Below are positions 1 to 10,723 of a stretch of DNA of 64,000 bases, one piece after another. Both the position numbers and the translations under genes were made by a program. The DNA is from Acanthamoeba lenticulata (taxonomy: Eukaryota > Discosea > Longamoebia > Acanthamoebidae): NCBI GenBank assembly GCA_002179805.1, contig NAVB01000297.1, positions 1 to 64,000 on the forward strand. Direction: 5' to 3'. Every line of letters begins with the position of its first letter. Position 1 is the first letter of the stretch. The notes below the pieces were generated by a model, which was not told the DNA's origin, did no database searches, and worked only from the letters and a program-made list of their open reading frames with translations.

Positions 1-114
1 CCTGGCACAACCACAGTCCACTTTGAAGACATGGGCAATGCTTTGGAGCTGGTGGAAGACTGGCTCAAACAGAACATCTTTGTCAGGAAGAATGCTGCTG
101 GCAGAAAGAAATGA
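1..114 (+). CDS. C-terminal end of an unrecognised protein (partial)
   Basis: An open frame enters from the left edge of the window and ends at TGA 112-114, leaving 37 residues. It contains an amphipathic acidic helix (ALELVEDWLKQNIF) followed by a short basic tail ending GRKK. The codons are in frame from base 1, and an AATAAA-like AATAAAT directly after the stop could be a polyadenylation signal. Too little is present to name a family. It converges on the next gene, whose stop lies at 603. Confidence 0.5.
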   Translation, partial: PGTTTVHFEDMGNALELVEDWLKQNIFVRKNAAGRKK

Positions 115-602
115 ATAAATGATTGATGTTGGACGACCATCTCAGTGGTCGTCTCCAAGTCCACAAACTTGATCAAAATGGATGTTTTTTGCTGTTGGTG
201 GTGGAGCAGGAGCTTGGCTAGAGCAAGACATGCTTCGCATGTCCTGCTCACGCCTCAGCATCCCAAAGGTCTGGACTCGCAATTGACACCCCCCTGTTTT
301 CTGCGAAATTTCCGACATTTTCCACTTTTCTGACTTATATGTTGACATCAAGACCTCTAGTATAGCACGTTTTGTAGCCCTTGTCCTGTTCTACAAGAAG
401 GTCAAAGAGTGACATGTCTCAGATGCTCTGCAAGCGCGTCAAAGAGCCCTAACCCTAATCCCTAAACCCTAAGCTTATTTTGTAGCTCTTGGGCTGTTCT
501 TTCTAATGATGTATGAGTTGATCTTGTACAACCCCAAAAACCACGTAAAACTGCCCTAAAACCCAATAGAAGTAAAACAGGGACAAACTTACACAAAAGC
601 TC
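115..602. other. Intergenic region between two convergent genes
   Basis: No supported gene. The stretch lies between the stop of the + strand gene at 114 and the stop of the - strand gene at 603, so it should hold both 3' untranslated regions. Short ORFs here have no splice context. The only structured element seen is the telomere-like run at 447-473. Confidence 0.5.
447..473. repeat. Short interstitial telomere-like repeat (CCCTAA-type)
   Basis: About four imperfect CCCTAA/CCCTAAA units in tandem, with one unit opening TCCCTAAA. It resembles the C-rich strand of TTAGGG/TTTAGGG telomeres but is too short to be a chromosome end, and genes continue on both sides. Confidence 0.55.
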
Positions 603-2973
603 TTAGTTCTGGTGTGCAAGTGCATACCAAGGCAGTGGGGACTCTCTTCTGGGGGTTTGCAGGTCATGAAGGAGCTCCAAAAAGGCAGACTCCAGACTTG
701 CTTCATCATGAGCACTTATCTCACAGAAGAGGCAGTTGTCCCACTTGAGGGCCAACTCTTCACCTTCTTGTGTTTTCACCTGTCTTTGCTCACTTTGGTC
801 ACTCTTGTTGGCTAACTGCATTGTTGTGTGTTTGTGTGTGTGTGTGTGTGCGTTTTCTTTGCTCAATAACCCGGCAGCCCACAAAACCTTCTCCCAAGAC
901 CAAAGAAGGTTGTGATGCGCACCAGCATGATTGGAAGTGTATTGAGTTGCAGCAGACGCTCACGTAACTTGTTCAGAGCTTCAAACGATGAACGGTCTGT
1001 CACACTGTATACAAGCACCACAGCATGCATTTCTTGCACCCAGTTTGGCACTGCACCCACCAGTACCAACAAAAAAAAAACAATGTAGTGAGGCACACTG
1101 CAATCCAATCACAGACAGAGAGAGAGAGAGAGAAGAGAAAAGAGGAACTTGAGAAGTACACTGAAATGGCGGCGAGTCCGAAATTTGCACCAGGGCTGTG
1201 GCACCATTGAGCACCACGGTTCTTTGCGGCTGAGCAATACCCCCATTTGCACCATGAAGAAAGGTTGACTGGCTAGGTAAGCCAGCCGCCCTTTCACGTG
1301 TCGCACTCAGAGAGGAGAGAGAGAAGGAGGGTTCATACAATTCCTATCGTGGGGTCAAGAGAGGGCTGTGGCAGAGGTCAAAGGGATAGAAAGGAGGTTA
1401 AAAGCTAAACAGTCCCCTCCCACACAAACACCCACACAGTGCTTACCCAAACATAGCGCTCAATGAGGGTCGTTTTGCCCACCCCAGGTGGACCCACCAC
1501 GGCCAGTCTGTAAAGGCTGGAGTCAAATAAAGGACGCAAGTCACGATGAGGTGCTGCGCGTGCATGTCACACATAAAGGAGGTGAGTGAGGGGCCACAAA
1601 TCATGAAGAGTTCAAGATAATATTATTTGTGCTGCAGCTTTTTACTGTCGAACCAATAGAGGGAGAGCAAGCCAGGAGGGAGAGGAGGAGGGAGGGGTTG
1701 ACTATTTTTGGGGTTGGCTGGGGTTGGGTTGGGTCGGGCACACGTACGGGCAGACACGGGGGCCGGGGGCCGCCAAGCAGCAAGCTCGTCCTTGGTGGGG
1801 AGAAGAGCCGCGATGTCGGCATTGTGAAAGGCAAAGCGAAGGAGCTGCTCATCCATCTGCAAGTGGATCGACGAGACACCAAGGAGCGTGTGCAGCGCTT
1901 TAAAGTAGGTCTCCTTGATAGGGGCTGGCACAGAGTTGTTCTGGTACGTTGCAACGACAAACGGCATCAGAAGCTGCTTCAGGGAGTTCAGCCCGCGCAC
2001 GTCACGCAGAACGTCAATCCCGGCCGAGAAGCGACGGTAAGCCTCTTCCATGTTGTCCAGCTTGACACGGAGGTCGAGGTCGCGGAAGGTAGCCAGTAGA
2101 TTGACCTTGGCACGGTAGGCGTCGCTCTTGTACTGGTTGAGCAGCTCATTGAAAAAGGGCACCATGTTGATACCCATCGTCAGCTTGCCCTGCATGCGAC
2201 CCATGACAAACTCCTCTGTTTCGTCTCCTGTTAATGTGTGTATGTGTTTTTTTTTTTTTTTTTGCATGTTGACATTGTGTAAGTTCTCCGCCATGTCCCA
2301 TTTAACCCTCAAGAGCCATGACAGAGAGCCTGGCCTTGTACCAGGCTTTTGAGAGAGCTCAATGGTGCCGTCGAGCTCCTTAAGGTCCATCCCGATGAGA
2401 GCAGACCGCAGTTGTACAAGCTCGTCAATGTCGCTCCAAAAGAGGGAGAGCACCATCGTACGCTCCCCTGTGCTGTTATGTCTTCCCATCGCAGCTGCGT
2501 CGCCCAATAACGCCATTAATAACAACAGCCCAACTAAAAGCAGCAACAGGGTTGTTCAAGAAAAAAGGGGAGGGGCGAAAAGCCGCGCCAGCAATTAGGA
2601 TTAGGCGTACTTTTATGGGAGTGGAACTTGAACAGTGGTTTGGCCAGGAGGAGCAGGTTCGCAAGCGATCCCGCAAGTTCACCCAGCTCGAACTCTACGT
2701 GCACATCATCAGCGCAAGAAAAGAAAAAAAAAACAAAAAAACAAAAAATAATAAGGGGGTACTAGTATGGATCGCCCACTGTGGTGTACCGTCGAAGCCC
2801 GAGCGGACTGTGAAGGCAAAGGAGACAAACCCGACGCAGTTGGAGGGGGCCTTCAGTTCCTTCCTGGCTGCGGCCGCAGTATCCGGATCCTGGCTGAAGT
2901 TTACGCTGGCCCCACTTCGAGCCTCTCCAAAATCGCCTACCTCTGCGTGCAGCGTAAGTCTGCGTTCACTCAT
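603..2973 (-). CDS. Formin FH2-like helical protein spliced to a degenerate Ras-like GTPase (tentative fusion)
   Basis: Proposed exons, 5' to 3': 2790-2973, 2611-2694, 2342-2533, about 1790-2227, 1447-1553, 1160-1268, 923-1050 and 603-815. The helical first half resembles an FH2 core in hydrophobic spacing (segments LRSALIGMD, FFNELLNQYK, LNSLKQLLMPFVV). The second half is Ras-like: P-loop GPPGVGKTT, the beta-strand/helix run VVLVYSVTDRSSFEAL, G4 NKSD and a G5-like EISA. Where G3 DxxG should be it reads ISDSPPF, so GTP hydrolysis is doubtful, and there is no C-terminal CAAX. The P-loop exon has no in-frame ATG and begins after an acceptor in phase 1. A GTACGT donor in the preceding exon, also phase 1, joins it cleanly. 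Without that join the first part would end at TAA 1623-1625. The FH2 assignment is by pattern only; two separate genes remain possible. Confidence 0.5.
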
Positions 2974-3107
2974 ACATAGACATTTAAATGAGACGCCACA
3001 CCAGCAAGCACAGTGGATAGTGCAGCCAGCTTCACCATCAGCCTTCGTTTCATACTCCCCCCAGAATAGAGCTGTAGTTAGAGCTTATTAGATACCGGAA
3101 TGTATGA

Positions 3108-4036
3108 TCATCGTCCACTGGCGGCGCTGTGAGGAGGCGCTTCCACTTTTCCTTCCATCCCACCAACTAACCCGGGAGGGAGGGGCCACATCACATTAAT
3201 CAGCATATGCACTCCCGGGAACTGCGGGTTTGGAGGAAGGATGGTGACGGTGGTGGTGGTGGTGGTGGTATAGATACCATTTGTACATAGGAGTTAGAAT
3301 GAAGGCGATGCTGTAGTGTCGATAACAGGGCATCCTCTACAAGGGGGCCTCCTGTAGTATGTCCCACTGATCCATCAGCCGACGCGCTGGTCTGCTTCTT
3401 ATTGTCAGGATAAGCCAACCACCTAGACACACACACACACACACACCACCCCCATTAGTGTAAGCAGACAAGTGATCCTGCCCGACCATCACATGTCATG
3501 GGTGGGGAAGCAAGTGGAGGTCGTACCAGTCACACAATTCAGAAAAGGAAAGACCACCACTGCTATCGAAGTCGAGGCGGGCGATGCAAGCTTGAGCTTC
3601 AGACACAGATAGGTCCTCACCCAGCAACCAAGCTAATTGCCTCAAGCCTGTAGCGTCAAGCTCACCTCTTTATCCCACAAAGAAGAAAAAGAAGAATGAG
3701 AAGAAGAAGAAGAAGAAGAAGGAGCGCCAAAAGGAAGTCCTCCCAAAGTGGGAAGCAAAGCAACTGAACCTTGAGTTGGTGTCCAACACATTGAAGAGTC
3801 GCTGCAGAACGTCTAGAGAGAGAGAGAAAGGGTTGTTGTGGAGTGGTCGGAAAAGCAGCCCACCACGAAAAACAGCTAAAGTAAGGTTCTGCGTGCAGAG
3901 ATGCAATCATTGTGTGGGGTGGGGGCAGCACACCTGTCTTTTTCTCATCAGTTGTAGCAAGCGCCACTCCGTATACAGCCAGGCGCTCCAAAAGGCGCTG
4001 TCTTTCAGCACGGAGACAAGCGTTCTCTGCCTCCAT
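3108..4036 (-). CDS. Small EF-hand protein
   Basis: Exons 3934-4036, 3770-3812, 3527-3667 and 3278-3422 join in frame. A last exon from 3221 to the stop at 3108 is likely; reading through instead gives a stop at 3200. Residues 1-34 form a charged helix. Two EF-hand calcium loops follow. The first (DTNSRGELDATGL) is split by an intron inside the loop, and the second reads DFDSSGGLSFSEL. The spacing of about 35 residues is that of a normal EF-hand pair. The C-terminal part is polar with no recognised domain. The start is the first ATG in the open frame after an upstream TAA. Probably a calcium sensor or calcium-regulated adaptor; partner unknown. Confidence 0.7.
3427..3448 (+). repeat. CA dinucleotide repeat beside the 3' splice site of the EF-hand gene
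   Basis: Eleven or so CA units (TG on the coding strand) directly precede the acceptor of EF-hand exon 4. Confidence 0.7.
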
Positions 4037-4164
4037 CCACAGTTGTCGTCTGGTGGTGGTTTTGGCCTTGTCTCCTTTGTTGACCCACTTTTAGGTGAAA
4101 TGAAATTTTGGTTTTCGATTTTCGACAACCAAGAGCCAAAAGGTTTTGTTTCGCTGCGTTTCAT

Positions 4165-6674
4165 TTGAGGCCAAGCTTGTCAAGGTGGGCGTAAAGGCGC
4201 TGCCGGACGTCCTTGTTGTAGAGGCCCCAGGGCTTGACGCCGTTGAGCATACCCACGCGCTCCGTGTAGTAGAGCCACGGCCGCCGATCAGGCTTGGGCA
4301 TGCCAGCAGCCACGTCGCAGCAGTCCTGTTGTTCAAAGGCCATCACATTAAAGTACCAGTTCCCGTCTACCTCGGACTTAGCCGCCACTGAGAAGTCGGC
4401 TCGGATTGTGGTCATGTAGCACAGCCGCACTTTGTCCTACGGGCGCGGGTTTAGGCCGTTTCAGGGTCCAAAAAAAAATTATAAAATTATAAATTATAAT
4501 AAATAAATAAAGGTATGAAAAGGCGGTACCATGCCGTGCGTATAAATCTCACAGCAGATGATCTCCAGCAACCGGTAGAGAATCCGGGCGTGAGCGAGCA
4601 TAGTCTCGCTGGGCGGCCGATACTTGTCCTGGTATTGGTCACGTGTGACACGCACGCGTGTTAACACCTCAGCCTGACAAAGAAGAGAGCCTCTTTCTTC
4701 CTCCTTAAGGGGAGGAAGCCACAAAGTACCTGCACATAGAAGGGCCACTTGCCATCGACCAGAACAGGCTCCAGAGCTGAAGCCTCGCAGATAGACTGGA
4801 GAAGCGGCGCAATGTCGGGCGCCTTGACGCGCACCTCTGGCGTCTCCACGCTTTCGACAAAGAACTGCATCTCCTTTACACGCTCACCGCCCACCTTGTG
4901 CGTGTTGCGGATCTTGGCCGCCATGGCAGCCACCTCGTACATGATGGCCGGGTCGGCAGCATCGGGCGGGTTGTCCACGAGCTCCCAGTCCGTGTCGACC
5001 CGCAGCACATGCTTCATCGTCCGCTTGGGATCTGTGGTACCGCGGACGCTCAGTCGTGTGTGTGTGTGTGTCTCTTCATCCACTGAGCAAGATGACCTCC
5101 CCCCTCGAACCAATGAGTGCAAATTCCTCGTATCCGTCCAGGTCATAGCCCCGCTGCTTGCTCGGTGGCACCACGCGCGTGTGCATGTTGTTAGGCAGTT
5201 TGATCACCTCCCGCTTGGGCTGTTGCCGCGGTCCCCTCTCAGTTTCGCCCGATTCCTTCGCAGGAATCGCGCCCAGCTGGATTTCCCCCCCCCCCAATCA
5301 ATCAAACCGAAACCATTCAATGAGCCCTCTTTCCAACGTAGGGAGACTGAGTCCTGCAAACCATAACAGAATGAGAGAAAGAGGGAGAAGAGGGGGGAGG
5401 GGGGGCGTACTCCATAAGGCGACGCTTTTGTGAGGTCGTTGAGCAGGCCGCGCTTCTTGCGAGAATCCGTTGTCTTGCCGCCCCCCTCGAGAGCTTCCGT
5501 GGATGAATCGGCGTGCGTGTGGACATTATTGCTGCCGTGGGCAGTTGACTGGCCAACGTTAACGTTGTTGGCGCTACCAATGGGCCGCCCGGCCGAGTGT
5601 GTAGTTCCCGCTGGTGCGTCGTGCTGTTGGGCACCAACAGTAATAACCTGGAGCGCCCGCTGCATGTCAGCCAGGGTGCCCTGCACCTCGCCCTCGTACA
5701 CGGCATCGGCCGTCCGAACTGTCACTGCAGCGCGAGCCGTGGCGCGTAGCCAGTCGGGATCGTCGACCTCAAGCAGATGCGCTAATCCCACCTGCGAGCT
5801 GACTGGATTTTCAGGCCACGGTGCCTGTGCCTGCGACCGGGGTTGGGGCAGCGGCGGCAGCTGTTGCGGCTTTTGCGTTTGCTGCTGTTGCTGGTGGTGG
5901 AGTTGCTGTGCTTGGTAGTAACTGCTCGGCACTTGTGGCAGCGGTGGCAGTGCTTGAGGGTAGGCTTGCTGTGTTGATTGTTGTTGTTGTTGCTGCCGCT
6001 GCCGCTGCTGCTGGTGAGGTGGTGGGTGGGTCTGGTGTACTGGTGAATAGATGTAGCCTGATGCGGCCACCTTTGGCGGCAGTGGTGGCGTAGCCGGCAG
6101 AGCCGGGATCGGCGAGTAGAAGGAAGAAGCAGATTGCTGGACGCCCTGCACGAGAGGCAGGGCGTAGTAGAGGGCAAGAGCGCCCTGTATTTCGTCGAGC
6201 ACCGAGAGTGTGGCTGCCAGGGCTGCTTCGTTCGTTGTGTGCTCGGCCGCGCGAGCCAGAACCACATGCACTTCATTCAATGACCTCACGAGCTCCTTCA
6301 CATACACACAACTTGGGTGAAAAACACAAAAAATAGAAATAAAAAAAAATAGAAATAAAAACGTTATTTGTGAGGGGAAGAAGAAGAAGAAGAAGTAAGC
6401 AGATAAATCTATCGTTTTTTTGTACCTGGCCAGCAGAGGAAGGGTGAGTGAATAGAGATTGGAGGGCGGCAGGATCGTTGCCGTGCCGTTTTAGTAGCTC
6501 GTGGAGCAGGCGGGCCTCGCGGCGACCACGGTCATGTGTTGTTTCCATCGTTCCTCTGCCACTCCCCCTTGATGAAGATGAACTAGTAGTGGCAGGATAG
6601 CCCGGAGGCTGCTGCTGCTGCTGCCCTGTCGTGGAAGTACTGCGCCCACCACCTTTCAGGAAAGAAGAAAACAT
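4165..6674 (-). CDS. Gln-rich protein with a GAT-like helical segment and an unassigned C-terminal domain
   Basis: Exon 1 is 6426-6674 and exon 2 runs from 6295 to about 5412; later exons lie near 5130-5290, 4731-5030, 4520-4675 and 4165-4437. After a low-complexity start, exons 1-2 encode three predicted helices ending in LSVLDEIQGALALYY, which resembles the GAT domain of GGA/TOM1 adaptors. No VHS domain is seen in front of it. A Pro/Gln-rich linker with two polyglutamine runs (about 5870-5900 and 5970-6020) follows. The last 250 or so residues form a compact-looking domain with many aromatics (VDGNWYFNVMAFEQQD, RRPWLYYTERVGML) that I do not recognise. If the GAT reading is right, a role in ubiquitin-linked membrane sorting would fit, but this is inference. 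The splice near 5090-5030 has several possible phases. Confidence 0.6.
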
Positions 6675-6839
6675 GTCTTCTGGGCCCAGATGCGTCGCGA
6701 GAGTGCAGGGCCCTGCACCTTGGTACACCAACACAAAACAACCGAAGTGGGGCACCCCCAAACCCGAAAATTGTTTTTTTCCTGCAGTTTTCTTTCAAGC
6801 GACAAGGAAAAAAATTTGATTTTCTTCTCTCGTGGAAGT

Positions 6840-9800
6840 TTAATTCGTCCTCCGCGGCTCCACGAAAAACAACTGCCACAGTTCGGGATGATCATTTTGC
6901 TCCTCACGGCTGTCAGCTCGCTTGGCACTTCCTGCCTCGCGCGGTTCCAGAAGAACTCGCCCGTTGACTGCCGATCGCCAACGAAAGCTACCGTCGCCCC
7001 TCTCCTCACCCACGTGAGGACCTCGCGGCTGTCCACGTCGGCTGTTGGCTGATTCCCGCCTCCAAAGATGGTCCTTGTGTTACACAAGTGGGGTATGCAT
7101 GTCGTTAGTCCCTTTTTTTTCTTCTTGTTGCTCTGTTGCGACGCACTTTGTCTCTGTTGGAACTGGGTTGCTTCGCGAGGCCATGCGTGCCATCAGGTCG
7201 CATCACCAGGAAGTGCCCGGTGGCGGCTGACCGGAACACAAACAAAGACGCAACCTGTGTTTCGGGTAGGCCCACGCGTGCCCTTTTTAGATTGAAGCGC
7301 GTAGGCTGGCGAATAGCTCGAAGGGAAGGAGAGAGGGAACGCGAACCCGGTTGGAACGGGAGGCCAGCCAAACCAGCTCAGGACCGCCGCCGCCGCTGCG
7401 CATGGCGGTTCCCGAACTTTGGTTGACGTCAACAGCAAGGAACCGCCCGTTGCGGGCGAGCAGCACGGGACGCTCCCGTCGGTCCAGAGGAGCAATATCC
7501 AGGCCCAGTTCGACCTCTAAGGGAGGCTCGAAGTTGCCCACACTGTCATCCATTTCGTGATCGCCCACGATCGCGCCCCATGTCATGGCAATAAAGTCGT
7601 CCAAGGAGATCCCCAACGGGGTGCCTCGACGTGGCCACCAGGAGGTCCAAAATTTGCGCTCGATCCACCGCAGGAAAGGCTCCACGTAGATCTGCGGTCC
7701 GCCACGTTCGCCCCACATCGGCGCCGTCTCCTTCCACTGCATGAGCGAGTGCACCAGATAAGGTAGATGCACCTGCCCGCTGGCCAGCGACACGTCCTGG
7801 GCCTGACCAGACGAGCCGGGGCTGGGCATTATGCGCTCGGTCACGTCAACGTCAATCACTCCGAAGCTCTGCGATGAAAATTGCAGAGTGATGGTGGCCT
7901 CCCTGTGCAACACGTAACACGCGTTCCCCTCAGTCTCTCACCCGCAAAAATCGACAAGAGATCGAGGTGCGTGGTTCTCAAAAACCTCGATTGGATGTCG
8001 AACGGAACGGCGATGATGATAGGCTCGAATGACAGAAGGTTCTGCACATTCTCCATGAGCTTGCCACCGATGCTCTTGAAGAGAAACGATGCGCGAGATT
8101 GTGGCTCCGCAGTGGCCTGGGCTCGCTCTAAAAAGCAATATTAAACCAACACAACACGCGCGCGCGCGCGTGTGAGGGGAATGGGAGCACGACGAGACTC
8201 CTCACTAGTATGAGCCATGAAGAGGAGAAGCGGGACCGTACCTTTCACGGTAGCAAGAAAGTCAGCATCCACCAGATTGAGCAAGCGTTCTTGAAATTGA
8301 AGCGGCGGCCGTGTCTTCAGGTGCTTGGCATAATAGAGTGCTCTCCCCTTGGCTGTTGGAGGCAACCGGTAGTGCAGGACACGGAACAGCGAAAAGGCTC
8401 CGCCCAGGTAGGGCAAAAACCGGTCTTGGTTCCGCGTCGCTTCCCGCCATACCTAAGGGCGTACTTTGTTCAGAAGGTGGTCCATTATGGCCTTGGTCTC
8501 AGCCATTTGTGCTCTTTTTTGAAATGTGCTTGGCGACTTAGGACGGAAAATTTGGGAAGAGAAAGGGGAGGAAGGGACTTAGTCGAAGGGCGCAGGACGT
8601 ACGTGGTCGTTGGAGCACCAGTAGCGCCAGGTGTGACACACAGCAGAGATGCGTATGAGCGTTGCAAAATCACATAAGCGGAGCACGCGAACAGCAAGTT
8701 CGACGCCCATGGGGCTAAGCGGATCGACTGTGCCCACATGATCATCACATTAGGCTCCACGGACAGACCAAAAGAGAAGAGGACAGGCAAGGGGCGAACA
8801 GGCTGTACCCGAGATGATGTGGAACTTGTTGTAGTCATTGGCTTCGTTGTTGAAGCGGTGAAGAAAAGCTCGCTTATATACATTTGTGCTTTCCTTTTCA
8901 ACTGGTCGCCTGCATGCATGTCACTACCTCATGAGCATGCAAGACACAACAAAACGGGGCTCTGGCCAGAGCCAGAGCAGGGGCGTGGCACCGCATATTG
9001 ATGAGGAACTGTAGCAGAAACCGCGTATCGTTCCAGTTGATGTTGTCATACATCAACGCACTGTACACTGACTTGCACATCCGTGCATAGTAGTCTGGAT
9101 AAATCAGGAGTGAAAGTAAGACAATCTCTCCAGAAGAGTCGTTACCTCTTGGAGGGGCTGGCCACACACACACGAACCGGGATTGAGGTGATTGAAGACT
9201 GTGAACTCATCGTAGAGGAAATAGTTTTCCATCCACTCTATGTAGACATCCCGAACGAACACGTACAATGTGATGCATAACCTAGTAGGGTGGTCACGAA
9301 CGTCATTAAGGAAAAATTCCCATAACTCTCCACTCAGTAAGTTCCTTATCACGATGACCTTCACCGGCTTGCAGCACACGCGGCAGCTTGCGTGACGTAC
9401 GACAACACGCCGCAGGACCAGATGGGCAGCATGTACTTGCCCCACCCGGTGACGCCCACTTTGCCAATGAGGCCAGAGCCTTGTTCGAACTGAAAGCCCT
9501 TGATTACCTAAAGGATGCAGCGGGTCCATGGATACAACCACCGACCGCGCCGTGTGTCAAATCACCGCTGCAGCGGCCGTACACGATGGCTTTCATCATT
9601 AAGGAGGAGGAGGCGTACCTCCTGGGCGACGGTCTGACTGACTTCAGTAGAAGTACCCCAGGTCGAAAATATGTGTGCAAGCAGCTCACTGGCTGGTTGC
9701 TTCATATGAAGACGGTGAGCTCACCGGCGGGGCAGAAGGGTAGAGACGACGGTGATCGATCAGGGTAATATTACCTTAATGGGAACATCAGTGGCTCGCC

Positions 9801-10712
9801 CTGCCTGTGAATGGTCCACGATCCGTGCGACGACATCGTCGTCCCACTTCGCGGAGAGCCTCTGTTCCCGGAACGAATGCCACAACTCGGCCCGGCTCAA
9901 ATCGCCGGCCCGGCGGGCCTCTGCACATGAAAATAAAACCATCAGTCCACATGAAGAGGGCAGGCTGCGAAGTTGAAAAACCAATTCTCTGCGGATGTAC
10001 CTTTAAACTGCCGCATGTCGGTGGAAACGGCCGCAGCCAGAGGATGACCCGGATTCAGCAGTTGCCGATAGAAGCGATTCACCGCCCCGCTCACCTCTCT
10101 GCAATTCCCTGCCGTGGGTGAGAGGAGCCTGAAGCACAACTTTCTATAGACAAAGAAGAGAGAGAAAGAGAAAGAGAAAGAGAGCGAACCGATAGAGCAT
10201 GTGCGAATGCGGGTGAGTGAGGCGGTCGATGAGGGCACTCGTATCACCCCTTCCGCTCCAACCATCCAGCCCTTCGAGTTGCATGTAGGCAAGAGTTCGT
10301 TTAAATAGTAGAGGCGACCTTACTTCGTCTTCTTTCGGGCGGCGTTGGGCAACCCTCCCTGCAGCAGCAGCAGCAGCAGCAGCTGCAGCCTGTGGTGTGG
10401 TGTAGCCAACAGAATTGTGGGGCAAGAAGTGCTTGAACGTTTTGGGCGGCGGCTTTGCTGGCCGCTTCAACAGCAGGGGAGAGGGGGAAAGTGTGCGCGT
10501 CAGCCTGCTGGGCCCCAATCAATCGCAAATCAGCTCAATCAGCTGACAAAAACAATACGTACTGGAGGCGGACCAGAGAGAGGCTGCACGGCTTCCATGA
10601 TCTCTCACCTCTTCGTAAACGCGTCGCGCGACTTCTGTTCCGTTGAAGCCCCAACAAGCGAGCGCGAGGCAAAAAGAAAAAGCAAGAAAAGCAAGAAAAG
10701 ATGTTTTGACAT
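6840..10712 (-). CDS. F-box protein with beta-trefoil-like C-terminus
   Basis: More than a dozen exons join in frame. In the middle (about 8600-8720) lies an F-box: PMGVELAVRVLRLCDFATLI, then the SAVCHTWRYW turn and NDHVWREA across the next intron. This is the SKP1-binding motif of SCF ubiquitin ligases. Upstream is a helical region of some 350 residues with a polyalanine run (CAG/CTG repeat near 10365). Downstream comes an unassigned region, then three stretches with the look of a fascin/ricin-B-type beta-trefoil (VLLARNGRFLAVD, LFVFRSAATGHFLVMRPDG, ELWQLFFVEP), ending at TAA 6840-6842. The trefoil could be the substrate- or glycan-recognition part. The first exon gives a strongly hydrophobic start (MSKHLFLLFLLFLF) 11 bp after the FPGS stop. 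This is odd for an F-box protein, so the true start may be further downstream. Confidence 0.65.
8155..8173. repeat. CG dinucleotide tract in an intron of the F-box gene
   Basis: Eight or so tandem CG units flanked by CA/TG steps inside the intron between the F-box region and the downstream exon. Perfectly alternating purine-pyrimidine, so a candidate Z-DNA-forming site. Confidence 0.6.
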
Positions 10713-10723
10713 TTTTCTCAGAT

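Noticed and set aside
2552..3091. A 179-residue + strand frame with GC-rich third positions and a GTAAGT donor-like site at its end.
   Set aside because: The opposite strand gives a complete exon-intron series here (GTACAC and GTACGC donors, two strong pyrimidine-tract acceptors, matching phases) leading into the downstream - strand gene.
5821..6093. A + strand Ala/Val-rich frame of 90 residues.
   Set aside because: It is the complement of the polyglutamine/proline coding repeat of the GAT-like gene.
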